Shown here: in pieces, positions 34,600 through 47,800 of the stretch
Position numbering within the stretch: position 1 is the stretch's first letter
Layout of the letters: every line of letters begins with the position of its first letter
Assembly (NCBI GenBank): GCA_028015205.1
Contig: CM051511.1
Span: 36,076,001 to 36,140,000 of the forward strand
Source: Mytilisepta virgata
Lineage: Eukaryota; Mollusca; Bivalvia; Mytilida; Mytilidae
Direction: 5' to 3'
Length of the DNA: 64,000 nucleotides
Made by a program: the position numbers and the translations under genes
Notes under the pieces: model-generated
Database searches by the model: none
Seen by the model: only the letters and a program-made list of their open reading frames with translations
What the model was told of the DNA's origin: nothing

Positions 34600-35009
34600 A
34601 CCAGTGTGAAGAAGTCCATATTTTGTTCGACGAAGGAGCACAACGTTCTTTTATAACGGAGGAATTAGCTTCGAAATTAGACACAGAAATGTTAGAAACG
34701 GAAACTATACATTTGTCTGCGTTTGGAAGTACTGACAACAAAGTCAGGAATTTACCAAGAGCACGAGTATTTATAGAGACCACACACGGAACGAAAATTC
34801 CAGTTGAAGTTCTTGTAGTCCCGAACATCGCCAGTCCGTTACCTAACTACATCAGTAATGGTATCCGAGATTTTAAGTATCTGAGAGGATTACGACTACC
34901 GCACCCGACTGTAGACGACTCGACATTTGAGGTTAATATTTTCATCGGAGCAGATTTTTACTGGGATTTTGTGGAGGACAAGATTATAAGAGGAAAAGGC
35001 CCACTGTAA
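34600..35009 (+). pseudogene. BEL/Pao retropepsin-like protease relic
   Basis: The open stretch contains LFDEGAQRSFITEELA, matching the LFDSGSQRSFI active-site region of the Pao retrotransposon peptidase family, but with Glu in place of the usual Ser after Asp. Downstream is NIFIGADFYWDF. It is separated from gag by frame breaks. Confidence 0.8.
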
Positions 35010-35280
35010 GTTCCAAACTCGGAGTCTTTAGGAGTAGAAAACAAAATGGAAGATGATGAAAGCATCTAGACTTTATGCAAACATATCAGAAATCAGCTAT
35101 TGAATTCCGAGAAAACAGGTATATAGCCATGTTGCCATTGAAACTGACCGAAATCCCTTACCAACAAATTTATCAATCACGAAACGCAGAACAGAAAACG
35201 TGACCAGAAAGCTGAGCTAAGACCCGAAAATGCTTCAGGAAAGTAGGGGATTTATTGAGAAAGTTGAGGGCCCATAAAAC
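35010..35280 (+). pseudogene. Start of BEL/Pao RT region, broken
   Basis: Short pieces in alternating frames (for example YQKSAIEFRENRY near 35085-35125) resemble the region between protease and reverse transcriptase in BEL/Pao polyproteins. Similarity stops near 35275, before the RT catalytic motif. Confidence 0.55.
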
Positions 35281-35564
35281 AGCATGGACACATTAAGGTT
35301 AAATTCAATTTCTTGTGCTATCGAAGAGACTGTAATTGCTCGCAAATGTTTAATTTTATTTATTTTTAATATACGGACAGATCAAGTCATTTTTTATTTT
35401 GTTTCATATAGAGATATACTTTTGCGGGCCCTCCAGTATGTTGAATATATCGCGCAAAATAAGAACGTTACGTTAAGCTTTATGACTTTAACCTAGCAAC
35501 TTATGTATGGGCTTCACCATTGTAGAAATTGAACGCAATGTTATTACGAATTCTCTGTTTATTC

Positions 35565-35965
35565 CACACACCTCATCAGCAGCAATCCCTCTTCCTCAAA
35601 AACCGAAGTGAGCACGAGAGTATAATCCTGAGCAGCTATGATCAGCAAAGAGAATCAACGAGCACGAGAAGAGTCGTTTGAGCTTTAACTGAAAGGGAAG
35701 ATAATACCTCTCAAAGGTGAAGAAAAGGGACCTCGCCCCTCAACAGTAATCATCCTCCTCAGCACAAGCAGTCCTTCCCTTTTCCCACCTCCAAAACTGA
35801 AATGAGCACAAGTAAAGTCCTGAGCAGCGAAGAGCAGCACGGAGCAAGAGCAGAGCAGTGATTAGTACGGTCATGAGAAGCGAGGGGCATGTGAAGAGCA
35901 GTGAGCTTTGACCGAATGTAAGGAGTGTAGCCCTTAGCAGTGAAGAGAACAGACGTCATGCCTCT
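35565..35965. repeat. Two tandem units of about 185 bp
   Basis: CTCATCAGCAGCAATCCCTC at about 35571 and CTCCTCAGCACAAGCAGTCC at about 35755 start diverged units, both leading to GTCCTGAGCAGC or ATCCTGAGCAGC and then GAGCA-rich sequence. Confidence 0.55.
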
Positions 35966-36009
35966 CCATCAAACACCTGAAGAAACAACTGCAGGCAATT
36001 CAATACTCC

Positions 36010-37450
36010 CGGAATGAAAAGCGCTGGAAAAGAAAGAAAACCCAATATTTTCATTACCCTACGAATACTAACCGAAAACCTACTCTGCAATATTTTTAAG
36101 TTCTACAATAAGAAATAAAATCACGGAAGATCAAATGTTTGATCCTGCCTATTTTTTTTGTCGAAATTTTGGTCCTGCATTTTTATTTTCATTTAAGCCA
36201 AAAATATCATGATTGACACAGGCCATGTATTTTTTCACACCTTATAAAGTGGTCCTGTCTTTTTGATTAGCCAAAAACCTGGTCAAGCCTTTTTATTCCG
36301 AATTTGATCCTACCCCCCCCCCCCTTCCCCCCCGCCCCCAAACCATAAAAATCAAATGGCTGCTTCCTTAACTGGTCAAGAAACAAACGCACGAACGGCT
36401 TTTTTCAAACATTGCAAAGAAATTTAAAAAATCACACTTGAGCAACAGCTAGATGAGTTTTTACCATTTTCAATTCTTTTGTGTAACGTTTTATGAAAAA
36501 ACCTTAAATTATCTCTTCGAAAACTTTCAACAAAATTTGTCTTACCTCTATTTCCAATACGTTGATCAATACACAAACTATTCACATTTCAAAATGTCCT
36601 ACTGCATTAATTAGTTGCATAAGCAACTTCCAAATATTCCAGTATATGGAAAGACATCACAATTGTTTTCTCAAATACTGTATTTCTTCTGATTATTACC
36701 AGTGTAAAGGATTTTTGAAAACTTATGAAGATATAAAAACACGTGTAAAAAGTGTCAACAATATTTACAGTCTACAAAACAATACGCTAAAAATGTAGAT
36801 AATACGTCTTATTGCCATTTAGGTACACAGGTAGACTTAAATATATATAAGTAAATTGTACTTAACAAATTTAACTTTTTTGGTAATGGTCATTTAAATA
36901 AATTATAAATGAGAACTTGAAAAGATAGGGGAGAGAACTGTAGCTTTGATAAAATGTTTAAGCAGCATCTGAATTTTTTTTCGGGATTAGGGTGTGTTTT
37001 AATAATATTATTTGTTTGTTCATCCTAATCCACATAAACACATAAGTATTTATAAATCTGACGCACTCATATTTTTCTTTATATAAAAGAAACGTTCTTT
37101 CTCCATTTTAGTTAGTAGTTTTGGTCTACAGATATATCTCGAGATTTTGATACGAGATTTGGCGAGAGAAAACTGTTGTAGCAACAATCGACGGCGGGGA
37201 ACCTAAAAATTTAGTTTAGAGGCAGGTTTTTATTCGCAATCTTATCAATATTATATGTTTTTGTATCAAATATTTGCGATACGAATCTGAAGCCAACCTA
37301 CCCCATCACCATTACCGCGTTGCCATTCAGTTCATTGGTTTTTTCCAGAGGCAGAGTCCAGAGAGAGAGCTGCAGAACTGTTCTGTAGCTCTTTAATCTT
37401 TATAATATGGTCTTTTGTTGTTTGTTGATATAGCACATACAATAACAACA
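36010..37450. other. Intergenic, no gene seen
   Basis: 36130-36340 has recurring GGTCCTGCCTTTTT-like phrases and a poly-C tract at about 36313-36332. The remainder is AT-rich with no recognised feature. Confidence 0.45.
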
Positions 37451-37459
37451 AAGGACGGC

Positions 37460-37535
37460 AAGACTTCCTTTTGGCACCCCTTGCGCATATGTCTATGCTT
37501 ATTCCGTCAACCAAGGGGTGCCAAAAGGAAGTCTT
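37460..37535. repeat. Perfect 23-bp inverted repeat, hairpin 1
   Basis: AAGACTTCCTTTTGGCACCC plus CTT at 37460-37482 is exactly complementary to 37513-37535, with a 30-nt loop containing CTTATTCCGTCA. Confidence 0.85.
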
Positions 37536-37679
37536 TCCCAAAGGACGTATAAGAGATATGCTTCCGTAGCTAGTGCATAGCGATATACACTTGTCCCCCC
37601 TTTCAATGGCCCAATATGAAAACATTAGCAATGATAGTGTTAGTTTATCGACTGCCAGAAATAATCATCAACAAGGGGT

Positions 37680-37757
37680 AAGACTTCCATTTGAACCCCA
37701 CTTCATGTATATCTTTACTTATTCCGTCATTATGGGGATTTCAAAAGGAAGTCCTTC
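37680..37757. repeat. Related imperfect hairpin 2
   Basis: AAGACTTCCATTTGAACCCC pairs imperfectly with GGGGATTTCAAAAGGAAGTC. The loop again contains CTTATTCCGTCA. It lies 220 bp after hairpin 1 in the same orientation. Confidence 0.7.
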
Positions 37758-37799
37758 CAAACAAGGGCAACCATCACCATCATCACCTGCTTCACGTTC

Positions 37800-38476
37800 T
37801 GCAAATTTCTATTGGGATACAAGGCCTTCTTGCTAGAAGACAATGTTGTTTTTTTTTTAAAAGCGCTACATGTAGTTGTATTCTAATGTTTTTTTAAAAA
37901 GAAATTCAGATTCATTTCTCTGATTTACATTTCAACTGGGTTAAGGCAAATTAAACTTGCATGTCTTCTAAACAGGCTACAAAATGTGTATGTCTATGAC
38001 TGAGTCAACATAAAGAAGTTCATAAAATGTTATCATTACTTCATTCACAGTATCTTTCTCATGGTTTTTCTCATTATCACTACGGTCTGTGTCGTCTAAT
38101 TTATTGTTATTCCGGTCAGACGTACTGTGGGCCGAGTTTACCCATCATTTTCTTATTGGATTATTTCCCTTTGTTTATTGAATGAAAAAATTTTTGGCAT
38201 GGACTTTATTTTCATTACAGAAGTCTGAATTTCCTTAAAATAATGGCTTTTATATTCACAATTTCAACCATTGAAAAGGATCAAGCAAGTAATTCAATTT
38301 ATAGTCAACTCAAACTTTGCTTTGACACATGTTCAGCATGACTTCACAATTTTCAGGGCGATTTCAACTTCGCTTTTGACGAGAGTTTGGGCGAAATGAA
38401 AACTACAAGGCGATTTCTTTGCCGGAATCACCCTCCAGGTTAAGCCCTGAGGATAAATCAAGAGAGTTGAGATACA
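37800..38476. other. Upstream of LRRC34-type gene, nothing recognised
   Basis: Mixed-composition DNA; 38330-38450 is less AT-rich. No TATA-type promoter could be picked with confidence. Confidence 0.4.
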
Positions 38477-38570
38477 GTCATATTGGCATTGGTCGTACTC
38501 AGTCCAATATGGCACAAATCTCATATTGGCATAGCACGTGCCATATTGGCATAGTTTGTGCTTTTAGTTT
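38477..38570. promoter_or_regulatory. Cluster of CATATTGGCAT motifs upstream of LRRC34-type gene
   Basis: CATATTGGCAT occurs at about 38479, 38521 and 38551, plus the inverted form CCAATATGGCA at about 38502. They are evenly short-spaced and lie about 200 bp before the first coding exon. A regulatory role is only a possibility; it may be a small repeat. Confidence 0.3.
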
Positions 38571-38765
38571 CATTTTATTGGCAGTTTTTTTAGTTATTGA
38601 GTTCAATATATATCTAAGTTAATTAATAATTTATTTGAAATAAAGTTTAGGTAAATTATTAGTTTGTTTCTGATCTTGATTATCATTTCTGTGAATAGAT
38701 TCACTTGATCATTTATAGTCATAACATTATAAAATTTGCAAATTTGTTTCAGGAGAATCACAAAG

Positions 38766-38881
38766 ATGTCAGACATACACTCAACAGCCTACAGATATGA
38801 GGCAGTATGTACCGAACTGAACCAAAAACCACACCCTTACATCATAAAAATGTTTGATCGGGAAAAAGAGGACACTGTTTT
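38766..38881 (+). CDS. LRRC34: LRRC34 exon 1 (coding)
   Basis: ATG at 38766 in CACAAAGATGT, 13 nt after a TTTGTTTCAG acceptor. Donor GTAGGT; ends in phase 2. It encodes the N-terminal 38 residues including HPYIIKMFDREKED. Confidence 0.85.
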
Positions 38882-41800
38882 GTAGGTTTTGATAATTAAT
38901 ATATAATTTAGATATTGTTATAATCTATTATTCCCTTTTTATTATGCATATACATGTACCTTCATTTCTAGTGTCCCCTTCAGCAATTTTAAGTCTTGAT
39001 ATTTTTTTTCTTCAAAACATTAGATTTCGATGTACAAGCTGTATCTTGAACCACGAACCCAAAGTCTATAATTATAGTAAAATTTAACATCACTACAAAG
39101 TGAAAGTCTTGTCCTATTTTAGATTGAAACTAGAATAAGCTAGAAGACCATAAAAAAATTTTGTGCAGACTTTATTACCTGAAAACCAAAAATTGGTGTA
39201 AGACAATGAAATTTGATGCTTGGTAATGCTTGAAAATAATTGATTCAACCATATTTTAGGCCACAACAAATTGGTCTTATGTTCTTTGGATTTCACCGAA
39301 AATTTTCCTGCTGCATTTGGCAAAATGCTGAAATTCACCCCTAATTCTTCATTTTTAAAGAAAATAAAATAAAAATTTTTGCAATAAGTTAGCTAAAAAA
39401 TGTGTGCCACATGTAAATTTGATCTTTGCCAGAAAAACCTAGAACATACATTAAAAATAAAATTTAGCAGGCTCGCACCTGCCATTCAAAAATCCAAAGA
39501 ACTAGAAATCAATTTGGTGTGGCCTTATATTATAAAGAACATGTATGATATAAATACATGTAGTTCTTGTGTGATATTTTTTCCTTGTTGATACATGCCT
39601 GTTAGAGTCGGGGAAAATACATCCTGTGAAAAAAGTTTATGCGTTGTAAAAAGTAAAGCAACCATTCTTTTCACTGATCTTTAAGATTGGGCCGAAAGAT
39701 TTAAAATGCTACATGCATATAAAATATTATGATCAACAGGTAGACAAATTTAAATGTTTTATTAAAAGAAGCTTTATCTGGTTTCCAATTAATGGAGACA
39801 TTCTGACTTAAATAGAGCTCACTGAAATGTCAAAAAGGGATGAAACAGTTAAGTGTAATCATATGACAGTGTTTAACTTGCTCTTACCAGATAAGATAAT
39901 CTTGTGGTTACATCAGTGCATGTGTAACCAATATTTGGTTTTATTGACATAGATCAATAAAATTTTACTAATAGGTGATTTTTTTCTTATTTGAAAGTTG
40001 CCAGTGTACGCTTGAAAGGAAAGGTTTATTTACTTATATAGAAATGATGTAAACATTTTTCCCAGCATTAGTTTTTCCGACTCTTTAATAGTTATTTAAT
40101 TTTGATAGTCACATGTTTTTTTAGAACCTTTTATATTCACAGTAACATACTGTTAGCATATCTCACTTGGATGATAAGTTCTAATATTTTCCGATTTTTT
40201 TTATGCCCTTGACAAAAGATGTGAGGGATTCAGGTTTTGCAACTGTCCATACATATGAGTACATACATCCCAAAATTTGTTTCTCTTCAAAGAACGTTAA
40301 AAACTTTGCCTTGATGAAATTTAGGGTTGTTGTTAGAGTACTGAATACATATCATGTTTGAATTTGACATATTACACTTTGTCATTTTGAGTTATGCCCC
40401 TTTTTTAATGTTAAAAATTTGAATTTTGCATATTTTAATTTAATTGTTTCTCAGTTATGCTTTGATTTGGAATAAAGCAAAAATTGAGATTTATATTCAA
40501 TAACTCAAGTATTGTTTCACCATATCATTTGAAATTTCAAAACATTATAAGGAACCTGACTTATCACAAATGGACTTTGAATTGTTGATATTTCACTTTT
40601 GTAATGGCACGTACTTCCATAGTTTTTATGTGTAAAATACTCCAAAATTGAGGTTTTAGTTCAATAACTAGAGCACCAAGTCATTTGAAAATTGGAAATG
40701 TTTGATTCATGGAACTCGACATATTTCACGTTTACTATTTTTGAGTTATACCCCTTTATCATGCAGACCAAAAACTGGTATTGACGTTTTTAGTATTGAT
40801 TGCCATGGAAATGTTCTGTCTTTATTATAATTTATGAAATAAGCTTCATGCCTTTTGTTGACATCAGCTTTACAGAACCCTAAACTAAGATTTTCAGTTT
40901 TAGACATTGTTTTATAAGCATAATTCATATTAAGAGAAACTGATTGTTATAAATATATAAAATGAATGGATATGGTGGATAGGATAATGATAAAAAAAAT
41001 GTCTATAAAAATTTAGTCATAAGGACAGCACTTTTATCACTGTTTTTCATCTTTTAGTCACACTGAGGTCTTATAATAAAAGATCTTAAAAACATAAAAA
41101 AAAAGTACACAATTCTTTCATAAATAATAAATTTAAAAAAATAATATCTAAGGTAAAAATTCAATATCCATGGTGAGGTGTGTAGATACAAATAAAATAA
41201 TAATATTTATTCTTTTTTTTATACAATGTATAACATTGTGTTTCACATATTTTTAAAATGTTCTGACTAACAAATTCACCATTATCACTGCACTACAGAA
41301 GAAAGAAAACTGGGTAAGTATGGAACAGTGTTACAATCACCGTTCACCACTAGTTTGAATATAGACTGGTTTACTGTTGGGTTTTCAAACTTTGCCTATA
41401 AATACAGTTTACACCTGGATTCGGGTTACATTTAACTTCTTTTGAATGACATATTCACTGGTGAAGCATGAATGGGAACACAATGTATTTTATGCTGCAG
41501 CTATATTTCATTTTCACTGCACAGTTATTATTAAGCATGACAAAAGGTATGTCACGAGCTGTAACACATTGGGTATTCTTACAATTCACATTTGAACAAT
41601 CTGCATATATTTTTATAGAATTTAATCTTACATTTATCTTCACAATAAAATTTGGTACTTTGAAAAAAGTGCTTTATTATTGTATAGTTTTGGGTTTTCA
41701 CAAATCTAAAAATTAAAGTGATGGAACAGGTTTTATCTTGCAATCAAGCCTTTTCCGGTCGAATAACAGGGGTAGAATAAACTTTAGTCGTATTAGGTCA

Positions 41801-44800
41801 TTGACCTAATAAAGTCTACTGTTACTTGTTTACATGAAGAGTGTGAGGAGCAGTCTGAATGTACTAGATGACGTCTTAGCGTTTCCCTCGATTTCACGGC
41901 ACTTGGATTTCAACTTCAAACGTAATCTTAAGGCATTTTACCTATCTAAAGTAGATTGCAGGATAAAGACAATACAAAAGTCATTGTCGGAAAATATAAA
42001 ATTTATTTGGGCTCGCTGCGAAACACGAGAAAAGACTCGCTAAAGCTCGCCTTTTCTCATGTTTCTAAAGCTCACTCAAATAAATTTTATATTTTCCAAC
42101 AATGACTATGTATTGTGTATATACATTAACCTACTTTGACTCAGATTGAGACAGTTTATTACAACCGGTTTTCCAGTATTTAAAACAATCCTTGTATACA
42201 TTTCATTTCGAAGAAAATGCAGGTAGAAACATTTTAATAGTTTGTTCAGATCAGGAATATAAAAAAAAAGACTGCGGAGTAATACATTGGTGAATTCATC
42301 TTACCTGAAATAGGTTATTCAATATATACAAAGTTGCTCAATCAATCAAATTGCTTGTTACAGCTCAGATTATATGACATAGGAGTGAACATTACTGACT
42401 ATTCAGTCGTCATGGAAATAATAATTTTTATGAATTCAGAATTCAATACATTGTTTGGTATGCAATTGCATGCAGTTATATGAAAAAAACAATCTTTAGG
42501 CAAGTTTGAAATTTCAACAAAATCAGTCTAATCTTTTACTAACAATTTACCACATATCACAAATTTAAACATTTCTAGGCCAACTGTTTGAGCGAGACAT
42601 CTTTTTACCTAACTTAACAACTTGATCTGTAAGACTTTATGCATGATTTTACATAATGAGTAAACTTTGTCATTTTTTATTTGTTATTTTTCCTCATCAA
42701 GTTCACAGTTAAAATACGAATATGAAATTTTTCTAAAAATGACACAGTTTATGTTTACAGTATTGTTGCACATTTTCCAGTGGTCCTAAATTTGAGATAA
42801 ACTGTTCATTAGAATTAATACAGGGTTAACAGTTTTATTTCAGTGCGTAAAATTATTGCAAGCATATAGCATGTGGTTGCTATTGTATTTTTTATTTGTT
42901 TTTATTTTATTTTTGAGAATTAAAATACATGAAAAATAAAATACTGTGATCATAAAAGCAATGTGTACGTACACAGCTCTGTGTATTTGACAGCAATTTC
43001 TTCATTTTATTTTTGCAAGTTTAGAAAGTACCGGTAGAAACAAATATGACTAAACAATATGAACAGATTTTAGTTTTTTTTCTTAAATTAAAAAAAATCT
43101 TGCATTAAAATCATTTCTGGACTGAATATATTACCTGGAAAATGTACATATATAATGATAATTCTAAAAATTATGTATTTAATATAACATAGAAATATGC
43201 ATGATGCAGATGTTATTTTTAATGATCTGGAATTTATTCATGACATTTCTTATTTTCTGGTTTTTAGTTTTTTTTTTTTACCTACTCATACTTTCTTCAT
43301 CTTTAAAGTCTTTTTCATCATTAGAATTAAAGGTGTCGTATTATTTAACAAAAATCTCATATAGCATGATATAATATATGATAATATCAGTGATATATGA
43401 TATAATATGAGTTGAATAAATGCAATGTAGATGAAATTTGACTACATGTGCTTGTTGACATCTGTACTACTAGAATCAAGATATGAGAGGTGGAATTAGT
43501 CAAAATTATTATTCTTTAAGGAGGTCCTTTAATATTTATGGAGGTCCTTAATTATTTATGGACTTCCACAATTCGATTTCAGGACCTCCTCAAATATTTC
43601 AGGGCCTCCATAAATGTGTTTTATTTCAGGACCTCCACAATTCCAATTCAGGACCTTTCAGGACCTCCTGAATTAATTATGGACCTCCACAATTGGATTT
43701 CAGGAGCTCCTCAAATATTTCTAGACATCCATAAATGTGTTTTATTTCAGGACCATAAATAATTCAGGAGGTCCTAAATTCGAATTCAGGGGTCCATAAA
43801 TATTTGAGGAGCTCCTGAAATCTAATTGAGGAGGTCCATAAATAATTGAGGACCTCCTTAAATAATAACAATTTTGACTAATTCAATGCCTCATATCAAT
43901 ATGGGTACGACATTTTTCACCATAAAAACTTCGGATGGTATATAGCCAATTTTAATCAAACCTTTCATAGTGCAAATGTACTTACAGTTCTGTACCAATA
44001 AGTATAGATTATCAGGTTTATTGCAGATTAATGTCATAAAATATGAGCTGTGAGTCATAATATGAATTAAGCCTTTTTTGGCAAGAGGACATATAGTACA
44101 AAAGCAAAAAGGCTTCATATTGTGACAAGCCATTGATATTTTATAAATTAAAGACATGTAAATTTAAAAATTACTTCAGATATTACTTAACAATTCCAGA
44201 AATTTCAAGTTTTTTTTATATAATGTATTGATTAAAAACCTCTGTCTTCCAGCAAGCAGGATTTAAAAATCTTTCCCTCTTAAATGTTTTGGATGAAGAG
44301 CTGATTTAAGTCAAGAATATTTATTATTACAATGAGTGTGGTGAAATACCAAGATTTCCGAGTTAAATAAAATCCGATAATTCACCCAGTGAAATTAAAA
44401 GTCATATTTCACTTTTGGAAGTGACGTAACAATAGCCGTCGCCAACGACGTTGTTATACAGAGGTTGATGCGTAGTCATATAAAAACATAATCCCTTTTA
44501 TTTTCTCTTTAAATCTTCTGAATAAATGGAATATTTTATTGTAATAAACAGAAAAACTAATCTTAAAATGCGAATACCAAAATCTACAACTCATGATTCA
44601 CTATGCGCATTCATGACTTAATGTGCGGTTTGGTAACTTGTAGATTTTTAGGTATTTGCATTTCAAGATTAGTTATACTATAAAGAATTAGTTAGGAGTT
44701 ATCAATGGCGGATTGAGGTGGGGGCCACATCCTTCTAGAAAACCTGCATCTGCCACTGTTATTACATGGTTATTTGTGATTACTTTGACCAGAATATGAA

Positions 44801-47800
44801 AGAACAAACAGAAATACGTTTTGTTCCTTATTTTGCCACAGTATTATGGCTTTAATGTGTGTTGATCAATGATTAATCAGTAATGGATTCACCTTATGGC
44901 CATGTCCATCATTGGCAGTATAGTACAAAATAAATCAATCATCAGTCAAAATTTAAAAAAACAAACACCAAATTCTGTGAAATTGAAGGAGAGACCCGTT
45001 CTTAATATTCTTAACCCTAGAACCGAACTAATTTACTTGCTGTTTTTTGTTTTATTAACCATTGCTGGAAAATCTGAAAATCGGTCAAAGTTTTTCTAGA
45101 ATTCATACTACAATTATTTTTTTTATCTCCTTTGGTTGCATGTGTTATCTCTCTGTTTGTTTAATGTTTAAGATTGTTTAACCTGTGTTGATATAATTTG
45201 CAATACTGGACGAAATATCTATATTTACTTATTATATTTATACTACATGTACATGTAGTAGTCATGGTAGATTTGGTTCCGGTAGAAAAAGCAGAACAAC
45301 GGATAGGTGAGAGTTCTCTCCCCTGCATGACACAAATCAGATTTGTTGGACAGTGAGATCATGATGCCTTGCACACAAATGATTGCAATAAACTTGCAAA
45401 TAATTCATGAATTATAAAGCACTTTAATATAAATTGAAATGGTTTGTGTGTTCTGATGTCCTCACTTTTATTTCTCTATTGATCTTAACTCTTTCCTTTC
45501 ACAATTCCCTTCTTCTGATATTCAAGTTCTAATTTTCATCATCATCTATTCATTCATTAAATGCATGGGTAAATTGTAACAGTTTTATTCTTACTAATTT
45601 TAACAAAGCTAAGATTTGAGTGGTTGAAACTTCGTTGTTTATGAATTGATAAATGTGAACTTTTTTTATGATTGAGTTATTTTAGACTACAATTTGTTAT
45701 GAAAAAAGGTGCCTTAGACAAATAATACTTATTTTCAAAAATATTCCAGAGAATTGAAAAGTTATTTCATTCAAAAAGAAGCATTTTATTTTAGGAAATT
45801 TTTGTATTTTCATTTAAAAAAAAAAATTTCTTATCTATATGAGAATATGTTTTGAAAGAGAATAAAAAAGCAATCATTCAGGACATGTAAAGTAATTTAA
45901 ATAATAGATTTATAGTAAAAATTAGAAATTGCACATGATTAAAAGTTATATTACCTTGTGTGAATTATATTTTTATAATTTTTTCAGTGATTTTAAAGAT
46001 GAAATGCATCTATATTTAGCCGGAAACAACCATTTGTTAACAGACAAACGTATAGAGGACTCAGATTGTGAAGCTCTATACAAAACCCTTCAGAACAACA
46101 GTTATATAACAAGTATAGATCTGCGATACAATATGATTACAGATGAAGGAGCAAAGTTTATTGGACAGATACTTGAGGTATTGATAAGGCCACACCAAAA
46201 TGATTTTTAGTTCTTTGGATTTTGCCACTCCAATTTTCGGATTATGTAAATTTTAAGAAAATTTATGCCGCCTCATTTTGCAAAAATCCTGAAAATTTTC
46301 CCCAAATTCTTCATTTTTTAAGAAAATAATAAAAAATATTTCACCCGCTCCTATAATTCGTAAAAATTCAAACTTTGTAGGAATTATGTATGGAAGGACC
46401 TCTATAAACGATTAACCATTGGTCCCGGTTGGATGAACAACATTGCTGCCAGAGGCCATCTTAGATTTTTATTGGCCAATTTTCAAAAACTTTTCCTGAA
46501 ACTAGAGTATGAAATATTTTGAAACTTCGAGGTTGATGAAAACAATACCCTCGACCCACTTTTGGTTGAGTTTCTTAAGCTCAACCAAAGGCTGCAGCTA
46601 TCCAAAGTTTCCATTGAAACCATATGGGAAAAGACTTTGTCAATTGCTCAGGAACTAATGGGCAGATTGTAATAAAAGGAATGGTGTATGGAAGGACCCT
46701 CGCAACTCGTCTACCTTTGGTTCAGGTTGGATGAGCAACATGGCTTCCAAAGGCCATCTTTGATTTTGATTGGCCGATTTTCAAAAATATTCTCCTTTGA
46801 AACTACATTATGAAATGTTTAGAAACTTAGCAGGATTGATGACTACAATATACTGTAAAAATGATCCACTTTTGGTTGAGATTAATCTGATCAACCAACG
46901 GCTGCGGCTGTTCAAAGTTCCCATGGAAACCATATGAGAAAGAGCTTTTTTGTCATTTGCTCATGAACTAATGGGTAGACTGTAACCAAAGTTGGTAGGA
47001 ATCTCACATGGAAGGACATGCAAATGATCCACCTTTTTTAGGTCAAAGGTCAAATATCAAGGTTACTTTGAGATTTTGTTTTTCTTTAAAAGCCTTGAGC
47101 TTACATTTTAAAATAGCCTAATAAAAGCCAGGTGAGCGATACAGGCTTAGGTGAGTCTCTAGCATAGGTTCTAGTTTTTATTTTATAAAGTAAAAGAGTT
47201 TCCTAATCATAAATTACTGGTAGATGGATAGTACATTTTTGGAAACGGATGCTATATTAACCCCTCTTAAACACATAAATAAAGTATTTTTTCTCTTTTT
47301 GTAAGAAAATCAATCACTGAAAGCCGTTTTCAGAGCATAATTTTTGTCCCCTGTCGGAACGCAATGAGGGGACATAGAAATGCAGGCGTCCTTCCATCTG
47401 TCCGTTCGTCCCCATTGTAAGCGCTCTCATGGCTATATTCTTTTGCAGATTTTTGATGAAATTCATATGGAAGACTTGTTTTGATATTATCTAGATCAAG
47501 TTTAAATTCGAGTGTGGTAAAACAAAGTACTAAGCAAATATTGTGTTGGATCTGTTTAACATGCATCGTGGTGCAATGTATATTCAACAATAAAACATGC
47601 CTCATGCATGGAATGTGTGGTTTTGTTTTGTTTTTTTTTTATGTATGAAAAATACAGCATAGTTTTCCCTTTTTATATTCTAAATAGAAATAAGAAAAAA
47701 CATCAAATTATAAATGAAATAGGCTCTGACCTGCGTGAAGGAACCCTTCCCTCAGCTAACCATATCCCTACCAAATCATAGCTCTACTGTACAAGAGCGG

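Larger units (their letters stand above)
33080..35516 (+). mobile_element. Decayed BEL/Pao LTR retrotransposon
   Basis: Gag, protease and the first part of the reverse-transcriptase polyprotein can be recognised in order on the + strand, all with stops and frame shifts. Two diverged direct copies of about 90 bp (33090-33180 and 35425-35516, sharing TAGCAACTTATGTATGGGCT) flank it and may be LTR remnants. The RT core, RNase H and integrase are missing. Confidence 0.75.

Noticed and set aside
33080..35516. Intact retrotransposon or endogenous retrovirus
   Set aside because: Gag, protease and early RT are broken by many stops and frame shifts, the catalytic RT, RNase H and integrase are absent, and no envelope-like frame was seen.
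38500..38570. Serum-response (CArG) boxes
   Set aside because: CCATATTGG has only five A/T bases between CC and GG; the CArG consensus needs six.
41834..42043. 69-codon open frame as a gene
   Set aside because: It lies wholly in a dispersed repeat also present at 15119-15500, where the frame is altered.
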